Assembly (NCBI GenBank): GCA_902771155.1
Contig: CACXVS010000021.1
Span: forward strand, 1 to 64,000
Direction: 5' to 3'
Length of the DNA stretch: 64,000 nucleotides
DNA from: an uncultured Prevotellaceae bacterium
GTDB lineage: Bacteria > Bacteroidota > Bacteroidia > Bacteroidales > Bacteroidaceae
Shown: piece by piece, positions 15,195-23,444 of the stretch
How positions within the stretch are numbered: the first letter of the stretch is position 1
Layout of the letters: the number at the start of each line of letters is the position of its first letter
Made by a program: the position numbers and the translations under genes
Notes under the pieces: generated by a model
The model's input: the letters and a program-made list of their open reading frames with translations, nothing else
Told to the model about the DNA's origin: nothing
Databases searched by the model: none

Positions 15195-17936
15195 ATGAAG
15201 AGTTTCCTTGAATACGTAGCAGAAGACCTGCTCTCCAAATACGGAACCGACTTGGCACACGTGGCCGTGGTGTTCCCCAACAAACGTGCCTCGCTGTTTC
15301 TGAACGAGCACCTGGCACGCATGGCAGGGAGGCCGCTGTGGAGTCCGGCCTACATCACCATCAGTGAACTCTTCAGAAGTCACTCGGAACGGAAAGTGGC
15401 CGATCCCATCAAACTGGTATGCGACCTCTATCAATGTTTCACCCAGTGTACAGGCATCGACGAGACACTCGACCACTTCTACGGTTGGGGACAGTTGCTG
15501 CTGGCCGACTTCGACGATCTCGACAAGAACATGGCTTCGGCCGACAAGGTGTTCAGCAACCTCAGGGACATCCATGAACTCGACGACATCTCGTATCTTA
15601 CAGAGGAGCAGAAGGTGATGCTGCGCCGATTCTTCAGCAACTTCTCGGAAGAGCACAACAGCGAACTGAAACAGAGGTTCCTCAGACTGTGGAGTCACAT
15701 CGGTGACATCTATCACGCCTTTAACGAACGACTGGCCAGTCAGAAACTGGCCTACGAGGGGGCACTCTATCGGCAGGTGGTGACCGATGAACATATCCAA
15801 TTCCGCTATGATACTTATATCTTTGTTGGCTTCAACTTGCTTCAGCAGGTGGAGCAGACGCTGTTCCAAAGGCTGAAGGCAGAAGGAAGGGCGCATTTCT
15901 ACTGGGATTTCGACGACTATTACATGGGCAAGAACGACAGCGGACATTACATTGCCCAGCATCTGAGCGACTTCCCCAACGAGTTGGACAGCAAGGACCC
16001 CAGCATCTACTCGAACTTCAGACTGAAGAAGCAGCTGACCTACATCTCTGCCCCTACCGAGGATATACAGGCCAGATACATCAGTCAGTGGCTGGACGAC
16101 AAGCGCATCGCCGGCGGCCGACGTACGGCCATCGTACTCTGCGACGAGGCGCTCCTGCCAACCGCCATCCACTGCCTGCCCGAAGCCGTGGAGAAGGTGA
16201 ACGTCACGACAGGCTACCCGCTTAACCTGACACCTATTGCTACCCTGGTGAGTCAGTTGCTGAATCTCCGCATCTTCGGGCGCAGTAAGATCACGGGGCG
16301 CTATCAGCCCCGTCTGCTCAAGAACCTGAGTCAGCATCCGTTTGCCAAGTATCTGACAATCGACACCCTGCCTGAGGATATACTGCCGTGGCTTCGTGAT
16401 GCCGTGCGCCAGGTGGCTGTAAGCATGGAGGATCCCGATGCCCTGACACAGGAGTCGCTCTTCCGCATCTATACATTGCTGAACCGAGTGTGTGAACTGA
16501 AGGAGAGCGGCGACCTGGATGTAGATCCCGTTACCCTGCAACGGCTTATCATGCAGATTATCCAATCGACGACGATTCCCTTCCATGGAGAGCCCGCTGA
16601 GGGTATTCAGGTGATGGGAGTGCTGGAGACCCGTAATCTCGACTTCGATCACGTGTTGCTACTCTCTTGCAACGAGGGTAACATGCCGAAGGGAGTCAAC
16701 GACACGTCGTTTATACCCTACAGCATCAGAAAGGCATACGGTCTGACAACGATAGACCATAAGGTGGCCATCTATGCCTATTACTTCCACCGACTGATTC
16801 AGCGCGCCTCGGATGTCACGTTCGTCTATAACAATGCCACTAGCGACGGACAGACCGGAGAGATGTCGCGATTTATGCTGCAGCTCATGGTGGAGAGCGG
16901 ACAGCAGATCAGTTTCAAGGCACTGAAATCGGGACAGAGCCTTAATCCACGTTTCCCACATGCGTTGGAGAAGACAGAGGCCGTCAGGGAGATACTGCTG
17001 CAGCGTTTCAGCAAAGAACGAGGCGGCATCAGTCCTACAGCCATCAGCGCCTATCTGCGCTGTCAACTGAGGTTCTACTACCATTATATCTGCAACCTCG
17101 TCGAACCCGATGACAACGAGGATGACGTAATCGACAACCGTATCTTCGGCAACATCTTCCACCTATCGGCACAACTCATCTACGAAAGACTGAAGGCATT
17201 GACAGGCAACCATATCACGACACTCGCCATCGACGATCAGTTGAAGCGCGGTGTGGAGATAGAACAGACTGTAGATGCAGCCATCAAGGAACTGCTTTTC
17301 CAGATAAAGGATCCGCAACGTCCGATGCCTCCTCTCGACGGTCTGCAACTCATCAACCGTGAGGTGATTATCAAGTATATCAAACAACTTCTGGAGACTG
17401 ACCGGCGCCTCACCCCTTTCTCTATTCTCGGCTTAGAGAAGAAAGTAAGCATGCCATTCGACATCGACGGAGAGATGGCGTTACAAACAACCATCGGCGG
17501 CTATATAGACCGATTGGATCAGGTAACAGATCCGACAGGGGAGACGCGCATACGTGTGGTGGATTACAAGACCGGCGGACGACAGCAGAAGAATCTACCT
17601 GACATCGATGCCATCTTCGATCCACAGAACATCAAAGACCATAGTGACTATTATCTGCAGGCCTTCCTATACAGTCACATCGTCAGGCGCGACACCAGTC
17701 TGCCCGTCTCCCCTGCCCTGCTCTTTATCCAACATGCCGCGGCGGAAGATTACGATCCGACGCTCAACATAGGAAAAGAGCCTGTGCGCGACATTGCCAA
17801 CGTGACGGAGCGCTTCATGCAACTGCTGCAAGAAAAAATAAGCGATGTCTTTAATCCCGACCTCGCCTTTACACCAACCAGCGATCTTGACCGCTGCCGT
17901 AATTGTCCTTACGCCGCCCTCTGCGGACGCTCATAA
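15195..17936 (+). CDS. addB: AddB-like PD-(D/E)xK nuclease with iron-sulfur motif
   Basis: The 913-residue partner of the AddA-like helicase opens with 'AVVFPNKRASLFLNEHLA', the AddB-type inactive helicase fold without a recognisable Walker A. Near the C-terminus a RecB-type nuclease is visible: 'IGGYIDRLDQV' followed by 'RIRVVDYKTGG' (Asp and DYK catalytic residues). The four cysteines of an AddB Fe-S cluster appear to be present, one or two in 'YLRCQLRFYYHYICNL' and three in 'CRNCPYAALC' at the end. It acts in the cytoplasm in break resection with AddA. Its stop codon directly abuts the stop of the convergent DUF4293 gene, leaving no intergenic space for a terminator. Confidence 0.85.
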   Translation: MKSFLEYVAEDLLSKYGTDLAHVAVVFPNKRASLFLNEHLARMAGRPLWSPAYITISELFRSHSERKVADPIKLVCDLYQCFTQCTGIDETLDHFYGWGQLLLADFDDLDKNMASADKVFSNLRDIHELDDISYLTEEQKVMLRRFFSNFSEEHNSELKQRFLRLWSHIGDIYHAFNERLASQKLAYEGALYRQVVTDEHIQFRYDTYIFVGFNLLQQVEQTLFQRLKAEGRAHFYWDFDDYYMGKNDSGHYIAQHLSDFPNELDSKDPSIYSNFRLKKQLTYISAPTEDIQARYISQWLDDKRIAGGRRTAIVLCDEALLPTAIHCLPEAVEKVNVTTGYPLNLTPIATLVSQLLNLRIFGRSKITGRYQPRLLKNLSQHPFAKYLTIDTLPEDILPWLRDAVRQVAVSMEDPDALTQESLFRIYTLLNRVCELKESGDLDVDPVTLQRLIMQIIQSTTIPFHGEPAEGIQVMGVLETRNLDFDHVLLLSCNEGNMPKGVNDTSFIPYSIRKAYGLTTIDHKVAIYAYYFHRLIQRASDVTFVYNNATSDGQTGEMSRFMLQLMVESGQQISFKALKSGQSLNPRFPHALEKTEAVREILLQRFSKERGGISPTAISAYLRCQLRFYYHYICNLVEPDDNEDDVIDNRIFGNIFHLSAQLIYERLKALTGNHITTLAIDDQLKRGVEIEQTVDAAIKELLFQIKDPQRPMPPLDGLQLINREVIIKYIKQLLETDRRLTPFSILGLEKKVSMPFDIDGEMALQTTIGGYIDRLDQVTDPTGETRIRVVDYKTGGRQQKNLPDIDAIFDPQNIKDHSDYYLQAFLYSHIVRRDTSLPVSPALLFIQHAAAEDYDPTLNIGKEPVRDIANVTERFMQLLQEKISDVFNPDLAFTPTSDLDRCRNCPYAALCGRS

Positions 17937-18398
17937 TCACCTGATTCTATCCATCGAGCGGACCAGTTTCTCGTCGGCATTGATGGCACGGCGGGCCATC
18001 AGGTAAAGCACGAACGCGATAGCGGGAAACACTGCCGGCCATGTAGGACGGAAATCAACCGTTCCCCACGACTTATCGCCTACCACCTGCGAAATAACGA
18101 AAAAACACACATACCATCCGATAATCAGCAAGGCATTAAACAGGCAGAAAAGTGCCTGTATCTTCCTGTTGTGATAAAGGAAGATGGTATAGGTGCCAAT
18201 CACGGCTGTAGGCAACAGGATAGCCAACAGAGGCCACGTATCGAAATGGTGCTTGCCCAGAGGATCGGTGAACCACAGGTTATACACGCGGGCCACCTCA
18301 AGGCCTGCACCCTTGAAAGAGCCTATCTGCATACAAAGACAAATGACGGTCATCACGATGGCCGCCAAGAGATAAAGAGTCTGTTTACGCTGAATCAT
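17937..18398 (-). CDS. DUF4293-like small integral membrane protein
   Basis: The 153-residue protein begins 'MIQRKQTLYLLAAIVMTVIC' and has four predicted membrane helices (about residues 8-25, 55-75, 82-103, 122-138) with a short charged tail. This N-terminal block and topology match the Bacteroidetes family DUF4293. Function is unknown. It is the last gene of a bamD-rpoZ-DUF4293 run, an arrangement common in Bacteroidetes, with a 15-bp gap after the omega gene. It ends tail to tail with addB with no spacer. Confidence 0.82.
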   Translation of the reverse strand: MIQRKQTLYLLAAIVMTVICLCMQIGSFKGAGLEVARVYNLWFTDPLGKHHFDTWPLLAILLPTAVIGTYTIFLYHNRKIQALFCLFNALLIIGWYVCFFVISQVVGDKSWGTVDFRPTWPAVFPAIAFVLYLMARRAINADEKLVRSMDRIR

Positions 18399-18413
18399 TC
18401 CACAAAAGGGTTA

Positions 18414-18752
18414 TCAGTTTTCATCCTGCGCTGCATCACGGGTAGGATCGCGCCAATACACTTTATCCTCAATGAATTCCTGTGTAGCAAGAAGGGTTGC
18501 CTTTGGCAACTTCTCATAATAGCGGGAAATCTCAATCTGCTCTCTGTTCTCAAACACCTCCTCGAGGGAATCGTTATAAGAAGCAAACTCTGCCAGTTTC
18601 TTAGACAGGTCCTCCTTGATCTGGAGACTGATCTGATTGGCACGCTTTGAGATGATAGCCACACTCTCGTAGATGTTGTTGGTATCACGGCAAAGATCCA
18701 TGATATTACGAGTTACAGTATTAACGGGGGCTTTTGATTTCTTGTAATCCAT
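18414..18752 (-). CDS. rpoZ: DNA-directed RNA polymerase omega subunit (RpoZ/K family, Bacteroidetes form)
   Basis: The 112-residue protein contains 'NNIYESVAIISKRANQI', the hallmark of omega (compare the R-A-x-Q-I block of RpoZ/K), followed by a helical, acidic C-terminal extension with 'LAEFASYNDSLEEVFENREQ'. In Bacteroidetes the omega subunit is of this longer form and follows bamD, as here (16 bp downstream). It should help assemble and stabilise RNA polymerase. Confidence 0.85.
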   Translation of the reverse strand: MDYKKSKAPVNTVTRNIMDLCRDTNNIYESVAIISKRANQISLQIKEDLSKKLAEFASYNDSLEEVFENREQIEISRYYEKLPKATLLATQEFIEDKVYWRDPTRDAAQDEN

Positions 18753-18768
18753 ATTGATATTTTAATGT

Positions 18769-19596
18769 TTAATCCTTAATAATCTTCTTGCACTTAGCGA
18801 TATATCTCTCTGCTGTGGAGACATGCTTCGACTCGGGGAACTCGTTGATGAAGCCATAACACTCGTCCTCGGCGTCACGGTAGCGCTCCAGGCGCCTCTC
18901 CTCGGTACTGTTCTCTGCCAACTGGAACTTGCTCTTCATGATGAGCAGCATGAAATCCTCACGCAGACTGCAGTAGGGGTAGTTCTTCAGGGCATTCTGA
19001 GCCGTGATGATACTGGCGTTATAGTTACTCTCTTCGTTAGAATTGATGTTACCAAAGTAACCACCGAGATTATAGTAGAGTTCGGCTGAGTAATACTCCT
19101 TCTGAACCAGTTTGTCGTAAAGTTCATACAAACGGGCCTGAGCACGGGGACGCAGCTTGGAATCGGGGAAAAGATCCATAAACTGCTGATAAGCATTAAT
19201 GGAACCGTTGGTAGGCGACTGGTCGAGACGGGGCTCTGGCGAACTCTCATAGAGCGATTCACCCACATAGAAAGCGGCAGGCTCAGCATAGAGACCGCGG
19301 GGATAACTGGAGCCGTACTTCTTAAAGGTCTCTGAAGCGGCCTCATAATCCCTGTTGCAATACTGCGACATAGCCAGCATATAGAGACACTCCTGAGCCT
19401 CATCTGAGCCTTTCTTAATCGTGACAATCTCTTCGAGCAGGGTTGACGCCTGCTGGAACTTGCCACGGGCAAAGAACTCCTTGGCTGCCTCGTATTTGGC
19501 TTCGGTATCACCGTACTTATAGACACTGTTAAACTCTGACGAGCAACCACTCATCAGAAGTACTATGCAAGAGAGTATAATGACGCACTTCTTCAT
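18769..19596 (-). CDS. bamD: Outer-membrane assembly lipoprotein BamD
   Basis: The ATG at 19596 gives a 275-residue lipoprotein with signal 'MKKCVIILSCIVLLMSGC' and a lipobox cysteine. A TTG four codons earlier lies inside the promoter's -7 box and is rejected. TPR-like helices follow ('YEAAKEFFARGKFQQASTLL', 'YCNRDYEAASETFKKYGSSY', 'NAYQQFMDLFPDSKLRPRA'), the YfiO/BamD pattern. BamD is an essential periplasmic-face lipoprotein of the BAM complex that folds outer-membrane barrels. It leads the bamD-rpoZ-DUF4293 operon and is divergent from uvrB. Confidence 0.88.
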   Translation of the reverse strand: MKKCVIILSCIVLLMSGCSSEFNSVYKYGDTEAKYEAAKEFFARGKFQQASTLLEEIVTIKKGSDEAQECLYMLAMSQYCNRDYEAASETFKKYGSSYPRGLYAEPAAFYVGESLYESSPEPRLDQSPTNGSINAYQQFMDLFPDSKLRPRAQARLYELYDKLVQKEYYSAELYYNLGGYFGNINSNEESNYNASIITAQNALKNYPYCSLREDFMLLIMKSKFQLAENSTEERRLERYRDAEDECYGFINEFPESKHVSTAERYIAKCKKIIKD

Positions 19597-19605
19597 TTCG
19601 GGGTG

Positions 19606-19636
19606 CAAAATTAGATATTTTCGCGCAAATTACAAA
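19606..19636 (-). promoter_or_regulatory. Predicted promoter of bamD operon
   Basis: On the minus strand TTTG (19636-19633) and TAATTTTG (19613-19606) are 19 bp apart, an excellent Bacteroidetes promoter. Only 9 nt separate the -7 box from the bamD ATG, so the transcript should be almost leaderless. Confidence 0.7.
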
Positions 19637-19687
19637 GGTTTTTGCAGAAAATTATGACTGAAAGATAACTTATTATGAATTTTTTAT

Positions 19688-19695
19688 TATCTTTG
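19688..19695 (+). promoter_or_regulatory. Predicted -7 box of uvrB
   Basis: TATCTTTG fits TAnnTTTG and lies only 7 nt before the uvrB ATG, again predicting a leaderless or nearly leaderless mRNA. No clear -33 TTTG is seen. Confidence 0.6.
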
Positions 19696-19702
19696 CACAC
19701 TC

Positions 19703-21730
19703 ATGGGCAAATATATATTAACATCAGATTACAAACCGACGGGTGATCAACCAGAGGCCATCCGGGAGTTGACAGAGGGACTGAACCGTGGCGATAGGGC
19801 TCAAGTGCTGTTAGGTGTCACGGGTTCTGGAAAGACCTTCACAATGGCTAATGTCATCGCCAATCATAATCGTCCGACACTCATCCTCAGCCATAACAAG
19901 ACACTGGCTCATCAACTGTATGCGGAGATGAAAGAGTTCTTTCCCCAGAATGCCGTAGAGTATTATGTGAGTTATTACGACTATTATCAGCCTGAGGCTT
20001 ATCTGCCTGCAACCGATATTTACATCGAGAAAGATCTGGCCATTAACGACGAGATTGACAGGTTGAGACTTTCCGCCGTATCAAACTTATTATCAGGCAG
20101 AAACGATGTTATCGTTGTATCTTCCGTTTCATGCATTTATGGCATGGGGAGTCCAGTGGCTCTCCAAGAGAATGTCATCGAATTGCACGTCGGACAGAAG
20201 CTGGATCGCAATGCCCTACTCCGAAAACTGGTGCAGTCACTCTATATCCGAAATGACTTGGATTTGCAACGCGGCAATTTCCGTGTGAAAGGTGACACGG
20301 TGGATGTAGCGATGGCCTATAGTGAGGTGGTGCTTCGCATCACGTTCTGGGACGATGAGATTGACGCCATAGAAGAGGTGGATGCAATCACTTTCGACCG
20401 TCTGGCCCGGTTTGACGAGTATAAGTTATACCCAGCCAACCTGTTTATGACCTCTCAGGAGCAGACCAACATCGCTATCCACGATATTCAGGACGACCTG
20501 ACCAAGCAGGTGGCCTTCTTCGAGGAGATGGGCGACCCCGACAAGGCCCAACGCATTAAGGAACGTGTGGAATACGACATAGAGATGATCAAGGAACTGG
20601 GTCACTGCTCAGGCATTGAGAACTATAGCCGATACTTTGATGGCAGAAAGGCTGGCGAAAGACCTTACTGCCTACTCGACTTCTTCCCCAAAGACTATCT
20701 GCTGTTCATCGACGAGAGCCATGTTTCAGTGCCTCAGATCAGCGCCATGTATGGTGGAGACCGCAGTCGAAAGTCGAACCTCGTTGAGTATGGTTTCCGT
20801 CTTCCCGCTGCTTTCGACAATCGTCCTTTGCGCTTTGAGGAGTTTCTGGAAGAGATCAATCAGGTTATCTATGTGAGTGCCACCCCTGCCGATTTCGAAC
20901 TGGCAGAGGCTGAGGGTGTGGTTGTAGAACAGGTGATCCGTCCTACGGGGTTGCTGGATCCAGAGATTGAAGTGCGCCCCAGTAAGAACCAGATTGACGA
21001 CCTGTTGGACGAGATCCTGACACGTAGTCATCGGGGGGAGCGCGTGCTGGTTACGACCCTGACAAAACGCATGGCTGAAGAGATGGCAGAATATCTGTTG
21101 GGACATGGAGTCAAAACGAGTTATATCCATAGTGACGTAAAGACCCTTGACCGCGTACAGATTCTCAACGATTTGCGCCAGGGTGTCTATGATGTGTTAG
21201 TCGGTGTAAACCTGTTACGAGAGGGCCTTGACTTACCAGAAGTATCGCTGGTTGCAATCCTCGATGCAGATAAGGAGGGGTTCCTGCGCAGTCACAGGAG
21301 TCTGACCCAGACAGCGGGTCGTGCTGCCAGAAACGTAAACGGAAAGGTCATTATGTATGCAGACACCATCACGGCTTCCATGCAACTGACTATTGACGAA
21401 ACCCAGAGAAGACGAGAAAAGCAGATCCGTTACAACGAGGAGCATCACATCACCCCGAAGCAGATTGTCAAGAACATCAGTACTGGTTCACTGCAGAAAG
21501 AGAACCGTCCTGACGTGAAGGAACTGAGAAGGGCGATGCTGGTACCTGACACTGGTGTAGGTATGGCTGCCGACCCAATCTTAGAGCGTATGACAAGACC
21601 ACAGTTGGAGAAAACCATCGCAGAGACAACCCGTTTGATGAAAGAGGCAGCGAAAGCCCTGGACTTCCTGCAGGCTGCCCAGTACCGTGATGAGATTGAC
21701 AGACTTCGGAAAGAACTGGAACTGAAGTAA
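19703..21730 (+). CDS. uvrB: Excinuclease ABC subunit B
   Basis: The 675-residue helicase-like protein verifies damage delivered by UvrA and recruits UvrC. It shows Walker A 'GVTGSGKTFTMANVI' (about residue 39), the damage-probing beta-hairpin 'YYVSYYDYYQPEAYLP' (about 93), the Walker B variant 'DESHVSVPQ' (about 338), 'YVSATPADFEL', and motif VI 'QTAGRAARNVNGKVIMY' (about 535). A C-terminal UVR domain for UvrC binding is present ('KALDFLQAAQYRDEIDRLRK'). Length matches bacterial UvrB. It is transcribed alone from a promoter shared back to back with bamD. Confidence 0.97.
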   Translation: MGKYILTSDYKPTGDQPEAIRELTEGLNRGDRAQVLLGVTGSGKTFTMANVIANHNRPTLILSHNKTLAHQLYAEMKEFFPQNAVEYYVSYYDYYQPEAYLPATDIYIEKDLAINDEIDRLRLSAVSNLLSGRNDVIVVSSVSCIYGMGSPVALQENVIELHVGQKLDRNALLRKLVQSLYIRNDLDLQRGNFRVKGDTVDVAMAYSEVVLRITFWDDEIDAIEEVDAITFDRLARFDEYKLYPANLFMTSQEQTNIAIHDIQDDLTKQVAFFEEMGDPDKAQRIKERVEYDIEMIKELGHCSGIENYSRYFDGRKAGERPYCLLDFFPKDYLLFIDESHVSVPQISAMYGGDRSRKSNLVEYGFRLPAAFDNRPLRFEEFLEEINQVIYVSATPADFELAEAEGVVVEQVIRPTGLLDPEIEVRPSKNQIDDLLDEILTRSHRGERVLVTTLTKRMAEEMAEYLLGHGVKTSYIHSDVKTLDRVQILNDLRQGVYDVLVGVNLLREGLDLPEVSLVAILDADKEGFLRSHRSLTQTAGRAARNVNGKVIMYADTITASMQLTIDETQRRREKQIRYNEEHHITPKQIVKNISTGSLQKENRPDVKELRRAMLVPDTGVGMAADPILERMTRPQLEKTIAETTRLMKEAAKALDFLQAAQYRDEIDRLRKELELK

Positions 21731-21754
21731 TTCAAAAGTGAAAAAACAAAAAAA

Positions 21755-21782
21755 TACGTGTTAATCCGTGTAATCCATGCAA
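21755..21782 (+). repeat. Short dispersed-type repeat in the uvrB-peptidase gap
   Basis: The text GTGTTAATCCGTGTAATCC is an imperfect tandem of AATCCGTG-like units. It does not code and does not form a hairpin. It is reminiscent of short intergenic repeats of Bacteroidetes; a genome-wide count would be needed to confirm. Confidence 0.35.
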
Positions 21783-21801
21783 AGAAAAGGAAAAATCTTT
21801 G

Positions 21802-21809
21802 TACTTTTG
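21802..21809 (+). promoter_or_regulatory. Predicted -7 box of the peptidase-kinase-PqqD-ABC operon
   Basis: TACTTTTG matches TAnnTTTG, 56 bp upstream of the first gene of the cassette. A -33 box is not clear. The first gene has an unusually good Shine-Dalgarno-like AGGA (21855-21858) for this organism group. Confidence 0.55.
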
Positions 21810-21864
21810 CACGGAATTTAAAAGCAAGAACGCAGTAATGTTCTTTTGTTGATTAGGAAGTTTT

Positions 21865-22290
21865 ATGACAGAACCATCCATCATAATAGAGGCCGTCAAA
21901 CTTTTAAAGGAAGGACAGAAAGTAACGCTCAGGGCAAATGGCCACAGCATGTTGCCATTTATCATTGGAGGTCAGGAGGATGTCCTTTTGGTTCCACCTA
22001 CAGTCCCTCACAAGAGAGACGTCGTTCTGGCCTGGGTTAATGATAGCCGATACGTCATACATCGCATCATCGATATCCATGGTAACAATATCACACTGAT
22101 GGGAGACGGGAATCTCTCTGGACAGGAGCATTGCTACACCGAAGACATTGCTGCACGTGTAGATTACGTCATCGATCCAAAGGGGAAACATCACTATCTA
22201 TACACGCCTATTAGATTAATAATGGCTCGCATATGGTTCTTGCTCTTACCTTTTAGAAGATATCTTTTAGCAATATACAGAAGGATATGA
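21865..22290 (+). CDS. S24/S26-type signal-peptidase-like protease
   Basis: The 141-residue protein has the S26 nucleophile block 'RANGHSMLPFI' (Ser28) and 'RYVIHRIIDIHGNNITLMGDGN', in which the HRII box carries His66; SipW/Sec11-type peptidases use a Ser-His pair in this arrangement. A hydrophobic C-terminal segment (about residues 113-137, 'IWFLLLPFRRYLLAIY') could anchor it in the inner membrane. It is the first gene of a tight operon whose ATGA overlap links it to an HprK-like kinase, followed by a PqqD-like protein and an ABC exporter. The context suggests a processing protease for an exported peptide, rather than the housekeeping signal peptidase. The start has AGGA at good spacing. Confidence 0.78.
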   Translation: MTEPSIIIEAVKLLKEGQKVTLRANGHSMLPFIIGGQEDVLLVPPTVPHKRDVVLAWVNDSRYVIHRIIDIHGNNITLMGDGNLSGQEHCYTEDIAARVDYVIDPKGKHHYLYTPIRLIMARIWFLLLPFRRYLLAIYRRI

Positions 22291-23159
22291 ACAAAAAGTA
22301 TTATAAGGTAGCAGACAATTGCTTTTGTGTAGAAGCAGACCAACAGATACTGGACAAAATGAAAGACTACGAGCCATTTCTGGCAGACGAGTCTTTCGCT
22401 TCATCTTGCTTGTTTACTGTAACTATCAGACAAGCAAGTTTTTTTGACGAAACATACACAAAGGACACATTCTCACAAATAGTTAATTTGGATGTGACAA
22501 ATGGTCATACGTCTGATGGAAAAGACATATTTGAATACAAATGGGAAGGGAAAGATCTGTTTTGGTTAGTCTGTGAAAACGATTATCATAAAGGAACACT
22601 AACTGTGACAGGCATCCAACTAAAGATGGCGCTTGATATGGCAATAACCATTATCTACCGTTATTCTGCTCTCAAAACGATGACAAGCGTCATACATGCT
22701 TCTGCTGTTAGTTATCAAGGAAAAGCATATTTGTTCTTAGGTAATAGCGGAACAGGCAAGAGCACCCATTCAAGATTATGGCTCCAGCATTTTGAGGGAA
22801 CAGAACTCATCAATGACGACAAACCTATTATTCGGATTTTAGATAATGGCATTGTTAGGGTCTATGGTTCACCTTGGAGTGGCAAAACCCCATGCTATCG
22901 CAATGTTGACTATCCCTTAGGTGGTCTGGTCAAATTAAGTCAGGCTCCATACAACAAGATCAGACGCCTTAGCAAAGTTGAAGCTTATTTCATCCTTCTT
23001 CAAAGTATCTTCGGGAAGCGTTGGAATAAGGATATCAGCGATGGCTTACACTTGTTTAAAGAAAGACTTATCAGTTTAGTCCCTGTTTGGCATCTGGAAT
23101 GCCTGCCTGATGAAGATGCAGCAAGATTATGCAGGGACACTATTACAAAGAATCAATAA
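22287..23159 (+). CDS. HPr-kinase-like P-loop kinase of a RiPP-type cassette
   Basis: The 290-residue protein has an HprK-type P-loop core: 'VIHASAV' (about residue 136), Walker A 'FLGNSGTGKSTHSRLW' (about 150-165) and 'ELINDDKPII' (about 172-181). The N-terminal 130 residues do not resemble the HPr kinase regulatory domain, and the typical HprK C-terminal signature is not seen. In known phosphorylated lasso-peptide clusters, related kinases modify the precursor peptide; whether this one phosphorylates peptide, or any protein, is inference. It overlaps the peptidase gene by 4 nt (ATGA) and is followed after 11 nt by the PqqD-like gene. Confidence 0.75.
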   Translation: MNKKYYKVADNCFCVEADQQILDKMKDYEPFLADESFASSCLFTVTIRQASFFDETYTKDTFSQIVNLDVTNGHTSDGKDIFEYKWEGKDLFWLVCENDYHKGTLTVTGIQLKMALDMAITIIYRYSALKTMTSVIHASAVSYQGKAYLFLGNSGTGKSTHSRLWLQHFEGTELINDDKPIIRILDNGIVRVYGSPWSGKTPCYRNVDYPLGGLVKLSQAPYNKIRRLSKVEAYFILLQSIFGKRWNKDISDGLHLFKERLISLVPVWHLECLPDEDAARLCRDTITKNQ

Positions 23160-23170
23160 ATCTTCAACAA

Positions 23171-23443
23171 ATGAAACAGAAAAAAGGTTTTATATTACGT
23201 GATGTTTGCGGTGACAAGGTAATTGTTGCTGAAGGTATTGAAGTGCTCGATTTCGGACAACTCCTCAGCTTAAACGAGACGGCAGCCTGGTTATGGCAGG
23301 AAGCTTCAAGACAAGGCGAATTCACTATAGACACATTGACCTCTGCTCTTTGCGAAGAATACGAGGTTGATAAAGAGCTTGCAAATAAAGATGTAACTGC
23401 CATTCTTAAGAAGTGGCAGGATTTGGGCCTGACGGAAGATTAA
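23171..23443 (+). CDS. PqqD-like peptide-binding (RRE) protein
   Basis: The ATG at 23171 gives 90 residues; a longer frame starting inside the kinase gene is rejected. The sequence is a typical PqqD-like winged helix: 'GIEVLDFGQLLSLNETAAWL' then 'FTIDTLTSALCEEYEV' and 'DVTAILKKWQDLGL'. PqqD-like proteins act as RiPP recognition elements that hold a precursor's leader peptide for modifying enzymes. It sits between the kinase and the exporter (1-nt gap to the GTG of the latter), the usual place for such a chaperone in peptide cassettes. The predicted ligand is the 42-residue peptide encoded at 25157-25285. Confidence 0.85.
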   Translation: MKQKKGFILRDVCGDKVIVAEGIEVLDFGQLLSLNETAAWLWQEASRQGEFTIDTLTSALCEEYEVDKELANKDVTAILKKWQDLGLTED

Positions 23444-23444
23444 T

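Noticed and set aside
11944..17936. Defence island or phage-derived helicase-nuclease pair
   Set aside because: Motifs fit the housekeeping AddA/AddB pair, including AddB Fe-S cysteines, and neighbours are housekeeping genes.
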